NCBI GenBank assembly: GCA_031835245.1 | Contig: JAVKOQ010000665.1 | Location: 1 to 20,339, forward strand | Reading direction: 5' to 3' | Origin: Balamuthia mandrillaris | Taxonomy: Eukaryota > Discosea > Longamoebia > Balamuthiidae | DNA: 20,339 nucleotides | Part shown: positions 1 to 10,181 of the stretch, in pieces | How the letters are laid out: each line of letters begins with the position of its first letter | Position numbering within the stretch: the first letter of the stretch is position 1 | The notes under the pieces: generated by a model | Seen by the model: the letters and a program-made list of their open reading frames with translations, nothing else | Databases searched by the model: none | What the model was told of the DNA's origin: nothing | Position numbers and translations under genes: made by a program

Positions 1-90
1 CTCTTCTTCTTTTGGTATTTCAATCGCTGCTGTTCCACAAAGGCTGCAGAGAGGGAAACACAAGCCACCACCATCTCGAGAAACCACACA

Positions 91-598
91 ATGAGCCGAC
101 AACAACAACAACAACAACCGGCGGAAGTCACGGCATCGACGAGCGTAACGGAGAAAACGGGCGGCGATGGCGCGGTGTTGTGCCGTGTAGTGCGGGAGGA
201 GGTCGTGTGGGAAGGTCAATGGTTGCGCATGAAGCATGTGATCTGGGCCGATCCCACCGGCAGGGAACGCGTCTGGGAATCTCTCGGTACGTCACTGCCA
301 CTCCGCCTTCTCGTTGTGGTCTTTCCTCGACTAACTTACCTGGTTCTTCCTAAGAACGAACCAATCACAGCAAAGCACCGATGGATGGTTTGTAACGTCA
401 ACTTTTTCATCCTTCTCCCCTCGTTCCCTCACACCCTCTTTCTTTTTTGGCAGCTGTGGAGATCATCGCTATCGTGAAGAGAAAGGAGGCTCCAAACACT
501 GTCCTTCTGGTACGCCAGTTCAGACCTGCAGCCGGCTCCTATTGTATCGAGTTTCCAGCAGGTAGCTACCTCATTGATCTCTCTCTCCTTCTTTCTCT

Positions 599-635
<37 letters not shown>

Positions 636-1200
636 CACGAGCTGAGACACCGTTTTGGTCTTGTGTGAAAGGTTTATGTGACGCCAACGAACCACCCGAG
701 ACCACAGCTTTGCGCGAACTCAAAGAAGAAACCGGGTACACGGTTGGTATTCATCCCTGTCTTCTCCTTATTTTTCTCTTTCTTTCGCTCACGCGCTTTG
801 CTTTCTTGTTGGAACCACCCACCACAGGGAAAAGTAGTTGACATATCTCATTCACTTTTGGTTTGTTCTTCTTCCTTCTTTCTTCTTCTTCCTGCTTTGT
901 CTTCTTGCTTTGTCTTATTCTATATTGTTCTTCTTCCTTGTGGCGTGACAAAAGTTTGGAATGGCCGTGTCGAGCACAAGCTGCGCAGTGGCAACGATAC
1001 ATATCGATGGCGACGCCGAGGAGAACAAGCAGCCAGCACAGGAGCTGGACGATGGGGAGTACGTGGAGGTGTTGGAGGCACCCGTGAATGGGCTGCTGGA
1101 GTACTTGAAGGGCTGGTATGATAAAGGAGACACCATCATTGATGGAAAGATCTGGAGCATAGCCCAGACGTTGGCCAAGCCACACCTCTTTCTCGACTGA
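91..1200 (+). CDS. Nudix hydrolase, ADP-sugar pyrophosphatase (NUDT5-like)
   Basis: Likely a cytosolic hydrolase of ADP-ribose and related ADP-sugars to AMP plus sugar phosphate, by analogy with NUDT5. The model has five exons: 91-286, 454-561, 672-742, 828-860 and 955-1200. All introns are GT-AG and phases match, giving 217 residues; human NUDT5 is about 219. The Nudix box (GX5EX7REUXEEXGU) is complete at residues 102-124, built across intron 2, with core ALRELKEETGYT. It follows VRQFRPAAGSYCIEFPAG, which closely resembles the NUDT5 substrate-binding segment (VKQFRP..GYCIEFPAG). The C-terminus (DDGEYVEVLEAP, then IWSIAQTLAKP) also follows NUDT5. The N-terminus has a short Gln run. Exon 4 is only 33 nt, and its borders are the least certain part (a GTATTC donor 4 nt downstream of 742 is possible but breaks phase). 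Start: the first ATG in a good context (cacacaATGAG). Family assignment is firm; exact substrate is inferred. Confidence 0.92.
586..632. repeat. (CT)n microsatellite inside an intron
   Basis: A CT-rich tract with a pure TC run near 605-631 lies within intron 2 (562-671) of the Nudix gene, where it forms an enlarged polypyrimidine stretch upstream of the acceptor at 670-671. Confidence 0.85.
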
Positions 1201-1292
1201 GTGATGGAGTTGGAGAACGAATGAGCTTGTAAAACCAGCTCCAAAAAAAAGCTGCTTTGTGAATAAGAAGGTTGTTCGTTGTTCTAGTTTTA

Positions 1293-1298
1293 AATAAA
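1293..1298 (+). terminator. Poly(A) signal of the Nudix gene
   Basis: AATAAA lies 93 nt after the Nudix stop codon, inside the 232-bp gap to the convergent gene that ends at 1433. Canonical eukaryotic cleavage/polyadenylation hexamer; use here is inferred from position. Confidence 0.6.
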
Positions 1299-1432
1299 GT
1301 GAGGAAAGAGAGAAAGTCGCAAGAGAAGAAGAAAAGAGCTATCTACATGGAGGAGAGCAAGCAAAGGAGGTGACCAGCCAAACGCTTCGCCCTGCCATTG
1401 CTTGTTAGGTCTTGGTATTGCCATCGTCGACG

Positions 1433-2400
1433 TCATTGAACGCACTCCTGTCCGCGGGGTGAGTGCTGCGCGGATTGATGAAAGGAGGAAGACGAGCTTA
1501 CATTATTGCAGCGATGAGATGGAGTGGGGGCGTCCCTATGGTTCTCTTCCGCGATCTTCTCGAATCGTTGGAGGAGCTGCCGTACGTCTCCTCTGCTGAG
1601 GGTAGCGTAGAGCTTGTTATACTTTTCTTGATCGAAAGGTCTGTTGTGGTTATGCATCTTTGGCCGTGGTCGGGTTGGTAGGACAGGAGCGCTCTCTTGG
1701 TGGCCCAACGGACGTCCTCCGTTCCTTGCAGAGGGCACTTCCGCCTTACTCGAACCATCGCTGGTGCCATGCTTGCTGCTCTTGTGCGTTCGTTCTTTGA
1801 GTTTGCCCTCCTTTGCTTTCTCTTTCTTTTCCTTGTTCCCCCGCTTCAGTCGTTTCTTGTCTTGGTGGGAGTTGTCTTTCTTTTTGGATTTATTCTCTCC
1901 TGGGGTCTCTTCTTCGCTCACGCTTTCCGATTCGGTGCTACTTTTTTGTTCTGCTGCTTGTTGTTCCTCTTTCTCTCGTCTCTCCTTGCTGTTGTTTAGC
2001 ATCTTCTGTACATTTTGGCGTGCTTTCTTTCGCTTATTTTTTCGTTTTTCTTCTTCCTCTTCTATGCACTTTTGCAAGTAATAGACCACCGACTCTTCGT
2101 CCTTTCCTTCTTTGCCGTCGTTAATCCAGCCATCTTTTTTTTTTGTGATGACAATATTTAACAAGAGTTACTCAGTGTGTAGCGAAAAAGTGGGAGGAGT
2201 AATCAGAAGGAAAGAGGGAAGTAAAAGAGGGAAAAGATGAGAGAGTCTTGTGGTTTGACAAGTTTGGCGGATGAATACAAACCCAAAAGATTGCGAACGC
2301 TCAACGAGAAATCTTTATCTTTGGTGAGCCGCCTGACTTCAGGAGTATGAGGCGGACTTTCAGTGGGGCTCCAGTCAGGACACCAATCATCGTCCTCCAT
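1433..2400 (-). CDS. Lys/Glu-rich low-complexity protein of unknown function
   Basis: Not recognised. Two exons on the minus strand, 2400-2283 and 2133-1433, join in phase (G|AT) across a 149-nt intron with donor GTTTGT and an A-rich acceptor, giving 272 residues. The N-terminus is acidic and aromatic (MEDDDWCPDWSPTESPPHTP). Residues about 40-200 are a highly charged, probably helical stretch rich in Lys, Glu and Ser that could bind nucleic acid or be a nuclear scaffold; this is speculation from composition. A more globular segment follows (RPFDQEKYNKLYATLSRGDV), then a Ser-rich tail. Start: the ATG at 2400 opens the longer exon. The acceptor lacks a pyrimidine tract, so the exon junction is less certain than in neighbouring genes. 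It converges on the Nudix gene and lies downstream of the RapGAP gene in the same orientation. Confidence 0.6.
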
Positions 2401-2904
2401 GGCTGGCTACAAGGAAAAAAATAAAATAAAATCAAAGCTTTGGGAGGGAGTCAAGACTCCAAGAATAATGGGTGATGGATCGGGGTGTTTGTAGAACGGG
2501 GAGTAGTATCCTGCGAATCGCTCTCTTTTTCCCAGCACAAGCTAACTTTTTTTTTAAACGTTTGAAAGACTAATCCAAAACAAAAAAAAAGTTCCTTTCT
2601 TCGCCTCCAAAGCACGAAAGCTTTCCTTCGTGTTTCCCGTAATTTTGATTTGAATCCAATGATGGGCCTGAGCGTTTGCCCGTTAACGGCCGGTTTAGAT
2701 TTCCCATAATTAAGTCGCCGCCTTTTATACGTTATTATCCTTTTATGTTATGCCACGTCATGAACTCCTCCTTTTTATAGTAAATTTGTCGACAAACTGC
2801 GCTTTTATGATTGTTGTTGATTAAAAAGGATAGAGAGTCTCTGTTCGGATTTGCACAAAAAATAAAAACCTTTTCTTCTTTTTTTGGTTTTTTTTTTTGG
2901 GAGT
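2401..2904. other. Intergenic spacer without a gene
   Basis: About 500 bp between the start of the unknown charged-protein gene and the stop of the RapGAP gene, both on the minus strand. It must carry the 3' UTR of one and the promoter of the other. It is AT-rich with several T and A runs. Open frames here are short and show no family resemblance. Confidence 0.6.
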
Positions 2905-5900
2905 TTACTTGTCGCTGGCTTTGTCGAAGAAGAACTGGGAAACGGCTTCGTCGAGCATTGCTCTTCGTCCGCGTCTCAGTTTCTTGCAGAAGCTGATGGT
3001 TCGATAGGTGGCCAACTCGCCGTTGATCAGTTTGGCCATAAGAAAGTCCTTGAAGAGCGGGTCCTTGGTGGAGAAGACGCAAGGCTTGGGCAGGGTCGGA
3101 CCGAAGGGTGGCACGTCCTCTTTGGAGCAAACAGTGAGCTGGTAGTAGGCCTCCATGTGATTCGAAGGAGCCCCAGCCTCTCCTCCGCCAATGCCCATCT
3201 TATCGTCCTGCGCCTCGGCGATCATCTTGAATCGCCGAATGACGAAGATGTTGTGGATAAAGTGAGAGGCAACAGTGGAGGTTCTGAATTGCCAAGACCT
3301 GTCCGTTGTTGAGCCCTTCTCTTCATCCACAAACACGATAAGATTGATGTCGTTGCCGAGATGCCTCTTCCGCTCCAGTTGCTGCGAGTTTGGCGTTGGA
3401 TCGAAGGGAAGCATTGTGGAGACGTGGAACATCACCTCATTTCCTTGCCAGCTATTATAGATGGAGGAGGTACCGGTGGTGTTCCTCCTTACATCCAGCC
3501 CACCTGCGAACTTTTTCCAACCTTCCAGCTTGACCTCTTCTCCAAGGAATCGCAGAAACTCCTCCCAATGAGGGCTTCCTTGCCTGTTGGAAAACATATC
3601 TATGACAAAAGAGTTTAAAATAACACGTCTTACGGTGGGTGATGGCTTCGAAGGAAACCTACCTTCTTCCAAGGTCTGACCCTCCTTTACCAGCAACACG
3701 CCAAACTTGTACTGCTGTGGCTTTTCTTTGCGTTCCATGTCCAACAAGTACTGACTCAATTGAGGAGTTGTCACCTCTCGGACGATGCCACATGAAAGTA
3801 GCAGAGGATTCACCATTTGCAAAAGCTTGTACGGCGAAGAGCACCACCCCGATATATCTTTTTCAAAGGAAAGAAGGGAAGCACGGATCAGCATCCCTAG
3901 CAGATACAACATGAGGGGAGACAACAAACCAACGCTAGCGGCAGGTATAAAGATGTTTTGATCGCCATCCTGTGTTTTGATGAGCACTCGGTACACATCG
4001 TTGGCTTCTTCACGCTTGAAAGATATGATGACGGTACCCAATGGAGTTTCAATACCAAGGAAGTTTCGGTGTGCTTTGCCAAAGAAAAAGTCTTTGTACC
4101 AAGCGTGACTTTCAAGCTTGCTGTATTGCGCTGCATCCAACTATTTATCCGATAAAACAAAGGGTCAACTTTGGACGACGGGTCTTACCGCGGCAAACAG
4201 AGAAGAAGGCACGTACGCAAAACTCGTGTTCGTGCTCCAGTATCCATCCTTCTTCGACTTGGATCAAGGAGCGGGTTAAATGTTTGCGAGCATTGGCAGG
4301 AGATACAATGATGGTGCCTCGAGGAGAAGGGCTAGTGGGAGCAACCACCATGTAAGGAGGTCCTTCCCGGCTACGAGACCTTTCTGTTTTGAGCAACATT
4401 AACGAACTGCCTTCAGTGGCAAGGGATGCATCTGCTGCTGGCAGTTGTTGCCGCTCCTTTTGATACAACGAAACTAGATCCTTTACACTATTGCCTCTCT
4501 TGGTATTCTTTTGTTGTTGGGCATCTACAGCAACAACAGAGGCAAGTTAACGTTTTATCCATGCGGTTTCTCTTTCTTTCTCTCCTCTCAATCAGTAACG
4601 TGCTCTCTCTCTGTCTCTCTCTGTCTCTCTGTCTCTCTGTCTCTCTCTCTCTCTCTGTCTCTGTCTCTCTCTCTCTCTCTCCTTCAAAACAAGGGATAAT
4701 AATACCTGACGAAACGGCGCCGCTGTCAGCGCTGTCAGTGGCATCATTAGAATCTTTCTGTTTGAAGTGTCGCAACGTGCTCTTCCCTATTTGAGATAGC
4801 AGAAGCAATCGTTTCATTCGTCTATTATCTTCTGCGTCCGCTTCTGCTTCTATTTCTTCTTCTTCTTCTGTATTGGCGTGGGTTAAAGACCGGTCCCGCT
4901 ATCTCTCAAAAAACAAAAGCAGATTAAAACGGTATGTTGCTTACCTCCACCATTTTCTAACGCCTGCTGTTCTCTGATCATGGCGATTGCGTTAGGACTG
5001 CTAAGATCGACTGTGGCTCGCCTTAGCTTCCACTGTATCCCTCTTCTGCTTTGTCCTTTGGTCTTTGGGGGTGGTTTCTCGGGGGTCTCTTCCTCCTCGT
5101 CATTGCTGTCTGCTTTCAGTGCCTCGGACAAGAATGAAGGCAAAGGAATGGCTCTGCCAGACGAGGAGAATCCTTCTGAGAACGACTTCCTGTTGGCTCT
5201 TCTCAATTCCATAACTTCCTGCTTCAGAAGTTCGTTCTGGTGAACGAGAGCAGCTCGTTCTTGTGACTTTTCTTGTACTTCCATCTGCAAGCGTTCCACT
5301 TGCTCCGTCAAGAAGGCCAGCTGTTCTTCGAGAGTTCTTTGTAGCTGGATTTTGCCTCCTTCTATGCGTAACTTTCCAGGTGGCATGCCTGTCGTGGCTG
5401 CTCTTGGGGGGCTGAATTTGCCGGCCCGTGTTCTTATTAGTCCCTCAACTCAACGAAAAAAAGAACAACGAAACAACGTGGCAAACAAAACAACGTAGTT
5501 AATACCTTGCAGCGGAGACTGTGTCAGAGTATGACCTTGGCAGCGCAGTACTACTACTACTACTAGTAGGAGAAGCAACAGGTACAGGTGCGCTCTGCTC
5601 CGGTCCTCCCATACGGGGCATCAGAGATTTGAGCAGTTCCGTTGAACGAGGGCGTCGTTTCTTTCCTTTATGTTGTGGAGAGTTCTCACTATCTGTTGAA
5701 GCTACCTTGGCATGTTCCGAGACCCTGCTGGTGGGTGCGTCCAACGGAACGGGTTGCGAGCTGGTCGATCTGGAAAGCGAACCGGCGCGTTGGCGCGGAG
5801 GTGCAGGCGGCTTGTTCTTGCGGGAATGGATGGAGACGGGCGCCTCTCCTCCCATTTCTCCCTCGCTGATAAAGCCCCTAGAAGGAGACCAGCTTCTCGG

Positions 5901-5930
5901 GGGAAGAGCTGGAGCGGTGGTTGGGTTCAT
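2905..5930 (-). CDS. Coiled-coil RapGAP-domain protein (Rap GTPase-activating protein)
   Basis: Predicted to stimulate GTP hydrolysis on Rap-type small GTPases, controlling adhesion, polarity or cytoskeleton. Six exons (5930-5506, 5432-4945, 4867-4706, 4524-4189, 4130-3663, 3599-2905) join with matching phases to 857 residues. Residues 1-160 are Pro/Ser-rich and probably disordered. About 170-225 form a heptad-like coiled coil (EEQLAFLTEQVERLQ). About 470-530 match the region before the Rap1GAP catalytic domain (HRNFLGIETPLGTVIISFK). The GAP domain spans roughly 600-830: KEGQTLEE, GGLDVRRNTTGT, EVMFHVSTMLPF and KRHLGNDINLIVF. Asn709 in HLGNDI is the catalytic 'Asn thumb' position. The end (GPTLPKPCVF, then FKDFLMAKLINGELATY) is typical of Rap1GAP. 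No PDZ domain is seen. An in-frame ATG at 6005 would add 25 residues, many of them Lys encoded by the A/T tract; 5930 is preferred for its context (AAAAATGAA). RapGAP identity is firm. Confidence 0.92.
4598..4681. repeat. (CT)n/(CTGT)n microsatellite in a RapGAP intron
   Basis: A run of TCTC and TCTG units fills much of the 181-nt third RapGAP intron (4525-4705). On the coding strand it is a purine (GA) tract. It lies just inside the donor at 4705 and makes this the longest intron of the gene. Confidence 0.9.
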
Positions 5931-6132
5931 TTTTCGTTCCGCCTCTTCGGTTTTTTTTTTTTTGTGCTTTTGGTTCGTTACACAACCTCTCCGGTTACAA
6001 TTCATTCATTTACGATAAGGCATAAGGCAGGCCGTGTAATGCGAGATTTGTGAGGGGTCAAGAGGAAACTTCACAAATTCCAAAAAATTCGGAGAAAAAA
6101 TTAGATAAAAAAACCAAGTTTTAATAGCGAAG
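5931..6132. promoter_or_regulatory. Divergent intergenic promoter region, RapGAP / Pol eta
   Basis: A 202-bp gap separates the two divergent start codons. It contains a T13 run (5951-5963) near the RapGAP start and A-rich stretches just before the polymerase ATG. No clear TATA box is visible. A shared bidirectional promoter is inferred from spacing only. Confidence 0.5.
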
Positions 6133-8174
6133 ATGGAAGTAACGCACACAGAAGAAGGAACGATAGGGACAAGGGTGGTGGCTCATCTTGATATGGACTG
6201 TTTCTTTGTGCAGGTGGAAAGGCAGCAGAGAAGGGAGCTGATGGGCAAACCGGTCGCCGTTCAGCAGCACGACGACCTCATATCGGTGAGTTATGAAGCT
6301 CGTGCTCTTGGGGTCAAAAAGCATATGTCACCTTCCGAAGCTTTGAACGTTTGTCCGGACCTTGTCTTGGTTCACGTAAGACGTAACGCGGGTACTTCGA
6401 AGGTCACTTATGAAGACTACCATAATGCGAGTGCTGCGTTACTTGCTCTTGTCAAAGAGTTGCTACCTTTAGGTGCGTTAGCTTTATCGGTTTCTAATCT
6501 TTGTTTCACCAACGTGGTCTCACTTTTCTCTTTCTTACGGTTTTACATAGCCGTTGTAGAAAAAGCCAGCATTGATGACCTGTACATTGACCTCTCCCCA
6601 CTTGTGGGCAACGAGCTTCCACCGACAGACACACAAACACAATCACGTATAACTTTTGTACTTTGTAATGATTGTAAGTCGTGTTTGTCTGACAAAAACT
6701 ATTGGTTTGCAAACAGAAACATCGTCTGCCCTTCAGAGCTCTTTTGGAGAGAAACATGCTCATATGCAGCTGGTATATGGTCGAGGTAAAAAGACTATGA
6801 TAGTTTGTGGTTTTTCTGCACCTGTTTAACGCATTGCAGAACCAACCATACTGTCAGAGCGAGATAGACAACTGTTGAAGGGGGCAAACATTGTGTCTGA
6901 ATTGCGAGAAGCCATTCATAGGCGGTTAGGTAATGCTGCTTGTTTTCATAAAAAACACGCGTTAAGTTCTAACTCATCACCAAACTATACCATTATAAGG
7001 GTTTACCAGTTCAGGTGGAATCGCTCAGAACAAACTACTAGCACGATTAGCGTCCTCCCAAAACAAACCAAACGGACAGACTGTGCTTCTTCCATGCAAT
7101 GAATATTTGTTGCTGGAGAATGTACCGATTCGAAGCCTTCCACAACTTTCCCGCCGTCTCGGTGGTCAGAAGAACTTGGAGCAGCTGTTGAGTGCTGTCA
7201 AGAATCTGCAAGAACAAGCACAGGAGGAACAATCTGGAGGGAGGGATCAACAACAGCAACGAACCGGGCCACCAATCGCCTCCTTGCAACGGTTCAGTCA
7301 AGAAGAACTTGCCTCGTTTGCAGGCACTGAAGAAAGGAGGATAGAGTGGTTGTTACAAGCGTGTAGAGGACAGGACAACGAAGCGGTCCGAGAAAAAGGT
7401 CCACCCAAGTCTATCCTATCCAGCATGACGTTGACACCTCTGGAAGGGGTGCCTCAACTCCGCAAAGTGGTACGCTACATTGCATCCGAGATGAGCCACC
7501 GTCTCCTGGAAGATGAACAACAACATGGCAGAGAAGCGCAATGCATCACTTTTGGTTATCGCCTCGTTGATGAGAAGGAAAAGTCTCAGAGCATACCTCT
7601 TTCCAAAGTTGCAGCCAGAGAGAAGGCCTTAGTAAAGCAGCTACAACAAGAAGGAAAGAACGTGGATGAGGAAGCACAGCGAGCTGATGCTTTGACCTCC
7701 CTCGCCCTTGATTCTTTTCTTTCCTCAAACCAAGACAAGAGGTTCGATTTCTCTCTCGTGTTCGTGTTCATTTCGCTTCTTCTACTCTTCTAACATAACA
7801 TCCATTTCAAAAGGTGGAGAGTGCGCTGGATTGGCTTCACTGCCACAAAGTTTATCAAGCACCGCCAATCTATTGCTTCCTTCTTTGCTTCTTCTCCAAC
7901 GAAAGAAAGTGAAGGCTTTGCCGTACAACCAACAACAGCAGAAAAGACATTGGGAGAGGAACAAAAAGAAGAACGCCCAAATGAAGTTAGTCCTTCGTCA
8001 CCAAGTTTTCAGTCTGCTAAGAGCCCAAAGAGGAAGCAGCCAAGCAAAGCCAGTTCTGCTCGAGACCGAGCCAACAAGTCACCACAGAAGAAAGGCAGAG
8101 GGGGTGCGTGTGACAAGCAACAACCAACTTTGTTGAACTTCTTTGCCCGCAATCAAGCGAAAGAACAAAAGTAA
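6133..8174 (+). CDS. Y-family translesion DNA polymerase eta
   Basis: Nuclear lesion-bypass polymerase (RAD30/POLH family) that copies past UV photoproducts. Six exons (6133-6472, 6551-6646, 6717-6785, 6840-6929, 7000-7741, 7814-8174) keep phase and give 565 residues. The palm starts with VVAHLDMDCFFVQVE (metal ligands Asp20 and Asp22). The fingers contain ISVSYEARALGVKKHM, and CPDLVLVHVR follows as in POLH. The second palm motif is SIDDLYIDL (residues 120-128). GFTSSGGIAQNKLLARLA and NKPNGQTVLLP match the Y-family thumb-proximal signature. A little-finger domain ends in WRVRWIGFTATKF. The C-terminus carries a canonical PCNA-binding PIP box, Q549-PTLLNFF. No UBZ zinc finger is visible, unlike human POLH. 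Oddity: the usual SIDE Glu is Asp123 here. The region about 300-350 carries a Gln-rich insertion. Eta is favoured over iota or kappa by the start motif and tail. Confidence 0.94.
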
Positions 8175-8343
8175 GAATACACTTTCAACTCTCAGCGTCT
8201 GCTATCAATCAATCACTTTTTTCACGCAATGTCGTTGCTGGTTAAGATGAGACCCATTTTTAACAAAGCATACGCTGCGTTGCTAACTTGTGGTCGGAAG
8301 GGATGTGCATCCTCTCTCTTTTCGAAACCTGAAGCAAAGCCCT

Positions 8344-10109
8344 TTACCATTGTGTCGCTATAATATCAAACAAAACATGAAATAAATTACCGAAGTGCTC
8401 TGAGTGAACTCTCCTTCTCAATACGCACCGCAAAGCCCATTTTATGACTAGATAATTGGATTCAAGTTCCGCTATGCCTGTCATTCCGCTATTCAATGCT
8501 TGGTCTCCTGCTAAGGCCATCTTCAGCGCTTTGTCCTCCATCACCATCCATTCATCAAATGTTGTTTCTCCTTTTGTAAATGTACAGCGGGTGTAAGCCA
8601 TGTCGAAGTCAAGTGGGGCTAGAAACCGTCCTGCTACTTTGCTTTTATCCTACGCAGCCAAGAAACACGGTGTGATGTGAGAGAAGCAGAGACTGAGAAG
8701 AGAGAGAAGCGAGAAGCGAGAAGCGAGAACAGAACGATAGATGAGGAGGAGATGGGCGCGTACATGGGGAAGCAAAACAAGATTATTTGGATGGCTGTTG
8801 CAATGGGTGCCGAGGCTATCAACGTAAGTGCCCCAACTAATATCGTTATCACGTAGAGCACGTTGTATTTGTCCTGCCTCTCTTCCAACGCGCCAGAACA
8901 GGTAGGCTAGCAGTGACATTGATTCCGCGCTCGTTGAAGATGAGTTGAGTTCATTCAAGTGAGCAACTAGCTGCGTGCTGGCGTCCTTCCATGTCTCCAA
9001 GAAGAGAGTGGACACACCAGCACTGACAATGAATTGTTCCAAAGCATCTTCAAGTATGTCAGCCCGTTCAATGGGCAGCAGCACACAATCCACTAGTTCT
9101 TCATCCGAGCCATCCATTAAAACGTGCATCCAGGTCTCCATCACTCCTCCGGTAAAGTCTTCTTGCAGGCGAGAAGGAGGAAAGAGAGCCAACAGAGTAG
9201 GACCAACCTTATCTGGAGACACAAGCAGAGGCAGCAGTCGCTCGAGGCCCACCAGCACGTGGTCACCCAGTCGCTTCTCTCCCAAACATTCGTAGATAGC
9301 GCAAGTTCGCTTTACGCTTGCAAACGGTTCCTCTGGCAGAGTGTACTCCCACCAACCTTTTTGGTTTGTTAGTCTTATTGAGTTAACAACATTAATAATA
9401 AGCAAGAAGCAAGGACAAGGAGCAAACCAACCAAAAGGAGTATTGGCCACGGGGATACCCAACGGCCGCAACAGCTCTCCAATGTGGGCCGACATAAACA
9501 GCTCCCGACTGCTCGTGTGCGCGAACATGCAACCCCGTATCTCAACAAAGGTGGAGACGGTGTCTTTTTCCTTCTCAACCCTTTCCCGAAGCTCCTTCGG
9601 CAGGTCTGAAGATTTCATCGGTCGCACCGGAAATCCGCCGTAAAGATCTCCACAGCCTTTCAGCCTGAACCATCGGTTCTCCACTTTTATCAGGGCGGAA
9701 CGCCGCCCGCTTTGTACCCCTTCTATGCTTCCGCCTTCCTCCTTCAGGAGTGGGCGACAAAAGAAGGCCTCTACCGCGTCCTTTCAAGGTTGCTTTGATC
9801 AATACCCCTTAACTCCAGAGAGCAGCAGCAGCTTCAGTCGTTGAAAGGCGAGCGTACCTCCTCGTTCAGCGGCTCGGACAGCTTGAGCCTTGGGGCAAAC
9901 GCAGGGATGTCAGGCAGCACAAGCCCTCTCCCATCCTCGTTCTGGCAAACAAATGCGGCGGCCTCGTTCGAGCCGTGACCGCCTTCCGGCAACTCGAACG
10001 AGCGGTTGTGTTCGTAACGAAAAGCGGAGCCATCCACCCGGCCGAAGCGAACCGGCACAGAACCAAAGTACAACAGGTCTTTCTTCTCCTCCTCCTCACA
10101 CGCGGCCAT
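8344..10109 (-). CDS. Conserved unknown protein, possible SelO/APH-type kinase-like fold
   Basis: Not recognised as a named family. Four exons (10109-9858, 9780-9432, 9356-8764, 8649-8344) join in phase to 499 residues, with no signal peptide or membrane segment. Several motifs fall in the order expected of a kinase-like fold: WFRLKGCG (Lys125; compare W-x-LKGAG of SelO), SSRELFMSAHIGELL (Glu177; compare IRESLASEAMH of SelO) followed by LGIPVAN (compare LGIPTTR), then GTHCNSHPNNLVLLP (385-397; compare HGDLHPGN of APH kinases and HGVMNTDN of SelO) and FLAPLDFDMAYT (Asp412/Asp414; compare the metal-binding DFG/DYG). This is inference from spacing and remembered motifs, so activity (kinase, AMPylase or none) is unknown. 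In the APH comparison the catalytic Asp position is Asn387. Exon 1 starts at ATG 10109, 85 bp from the divergent Sel1-repeat gene. It converges with Pol eta (169-bp gap). Confidence 0.75.
8676..8730. repeat. Short tandem GAGAAGC repeats in an intron
   Basis: Three or more copies of a 7-bp unit (gagaagc on the plus strand, centred near 8703-8730) plus GA-rich flanks lie inside intron 3 (8650-8763) of the kinase-like gene. On the coding strand they form a long pyrimidine tract between donor and acceptor. Confidence 0.75.
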
Positions 10110-10133
10110 ATGCCTGAATTTTTTCACTGCAGC

Positions 10134-10181
<48 letters not shown>

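Noticed and set aside
1644-2124. Plus-strand hydrophobic frames opposite the Lys/Glu-rich gene
   Set aside because: Phe/Leu/Ser-rich shadows of the Lys/Glu-rich minus-strand coding sequence; no independent evidence.
4488-4705. Long Arg/Glu-rich peptide encoded across the GA/CT microsatellite
   Set aside because: It is read-through of the third RapGAP intron; the flanking exons join in phase (G|AT) without it.
8634-8888. Minus-strand open frame with two hydrophobic segments, looking like a small membrane protein
   Set aside because: It overlaps, in another frame, exon 3 of the kinase-like gene, whose frame carries the patterned sequence GTHCNSHPNNLVLLP and splices in phase into FLAPLDFD. The frame has no ATG start and no plausible upstream exon.
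10135-10180. A46 tract as the poly(A) tail of a retroposed SINE, LINE or processed gene
   Set aside because: The sequence immediately left is the intact first exon and start codon of the kinase-like gene, and no target duplication or element body is visible.
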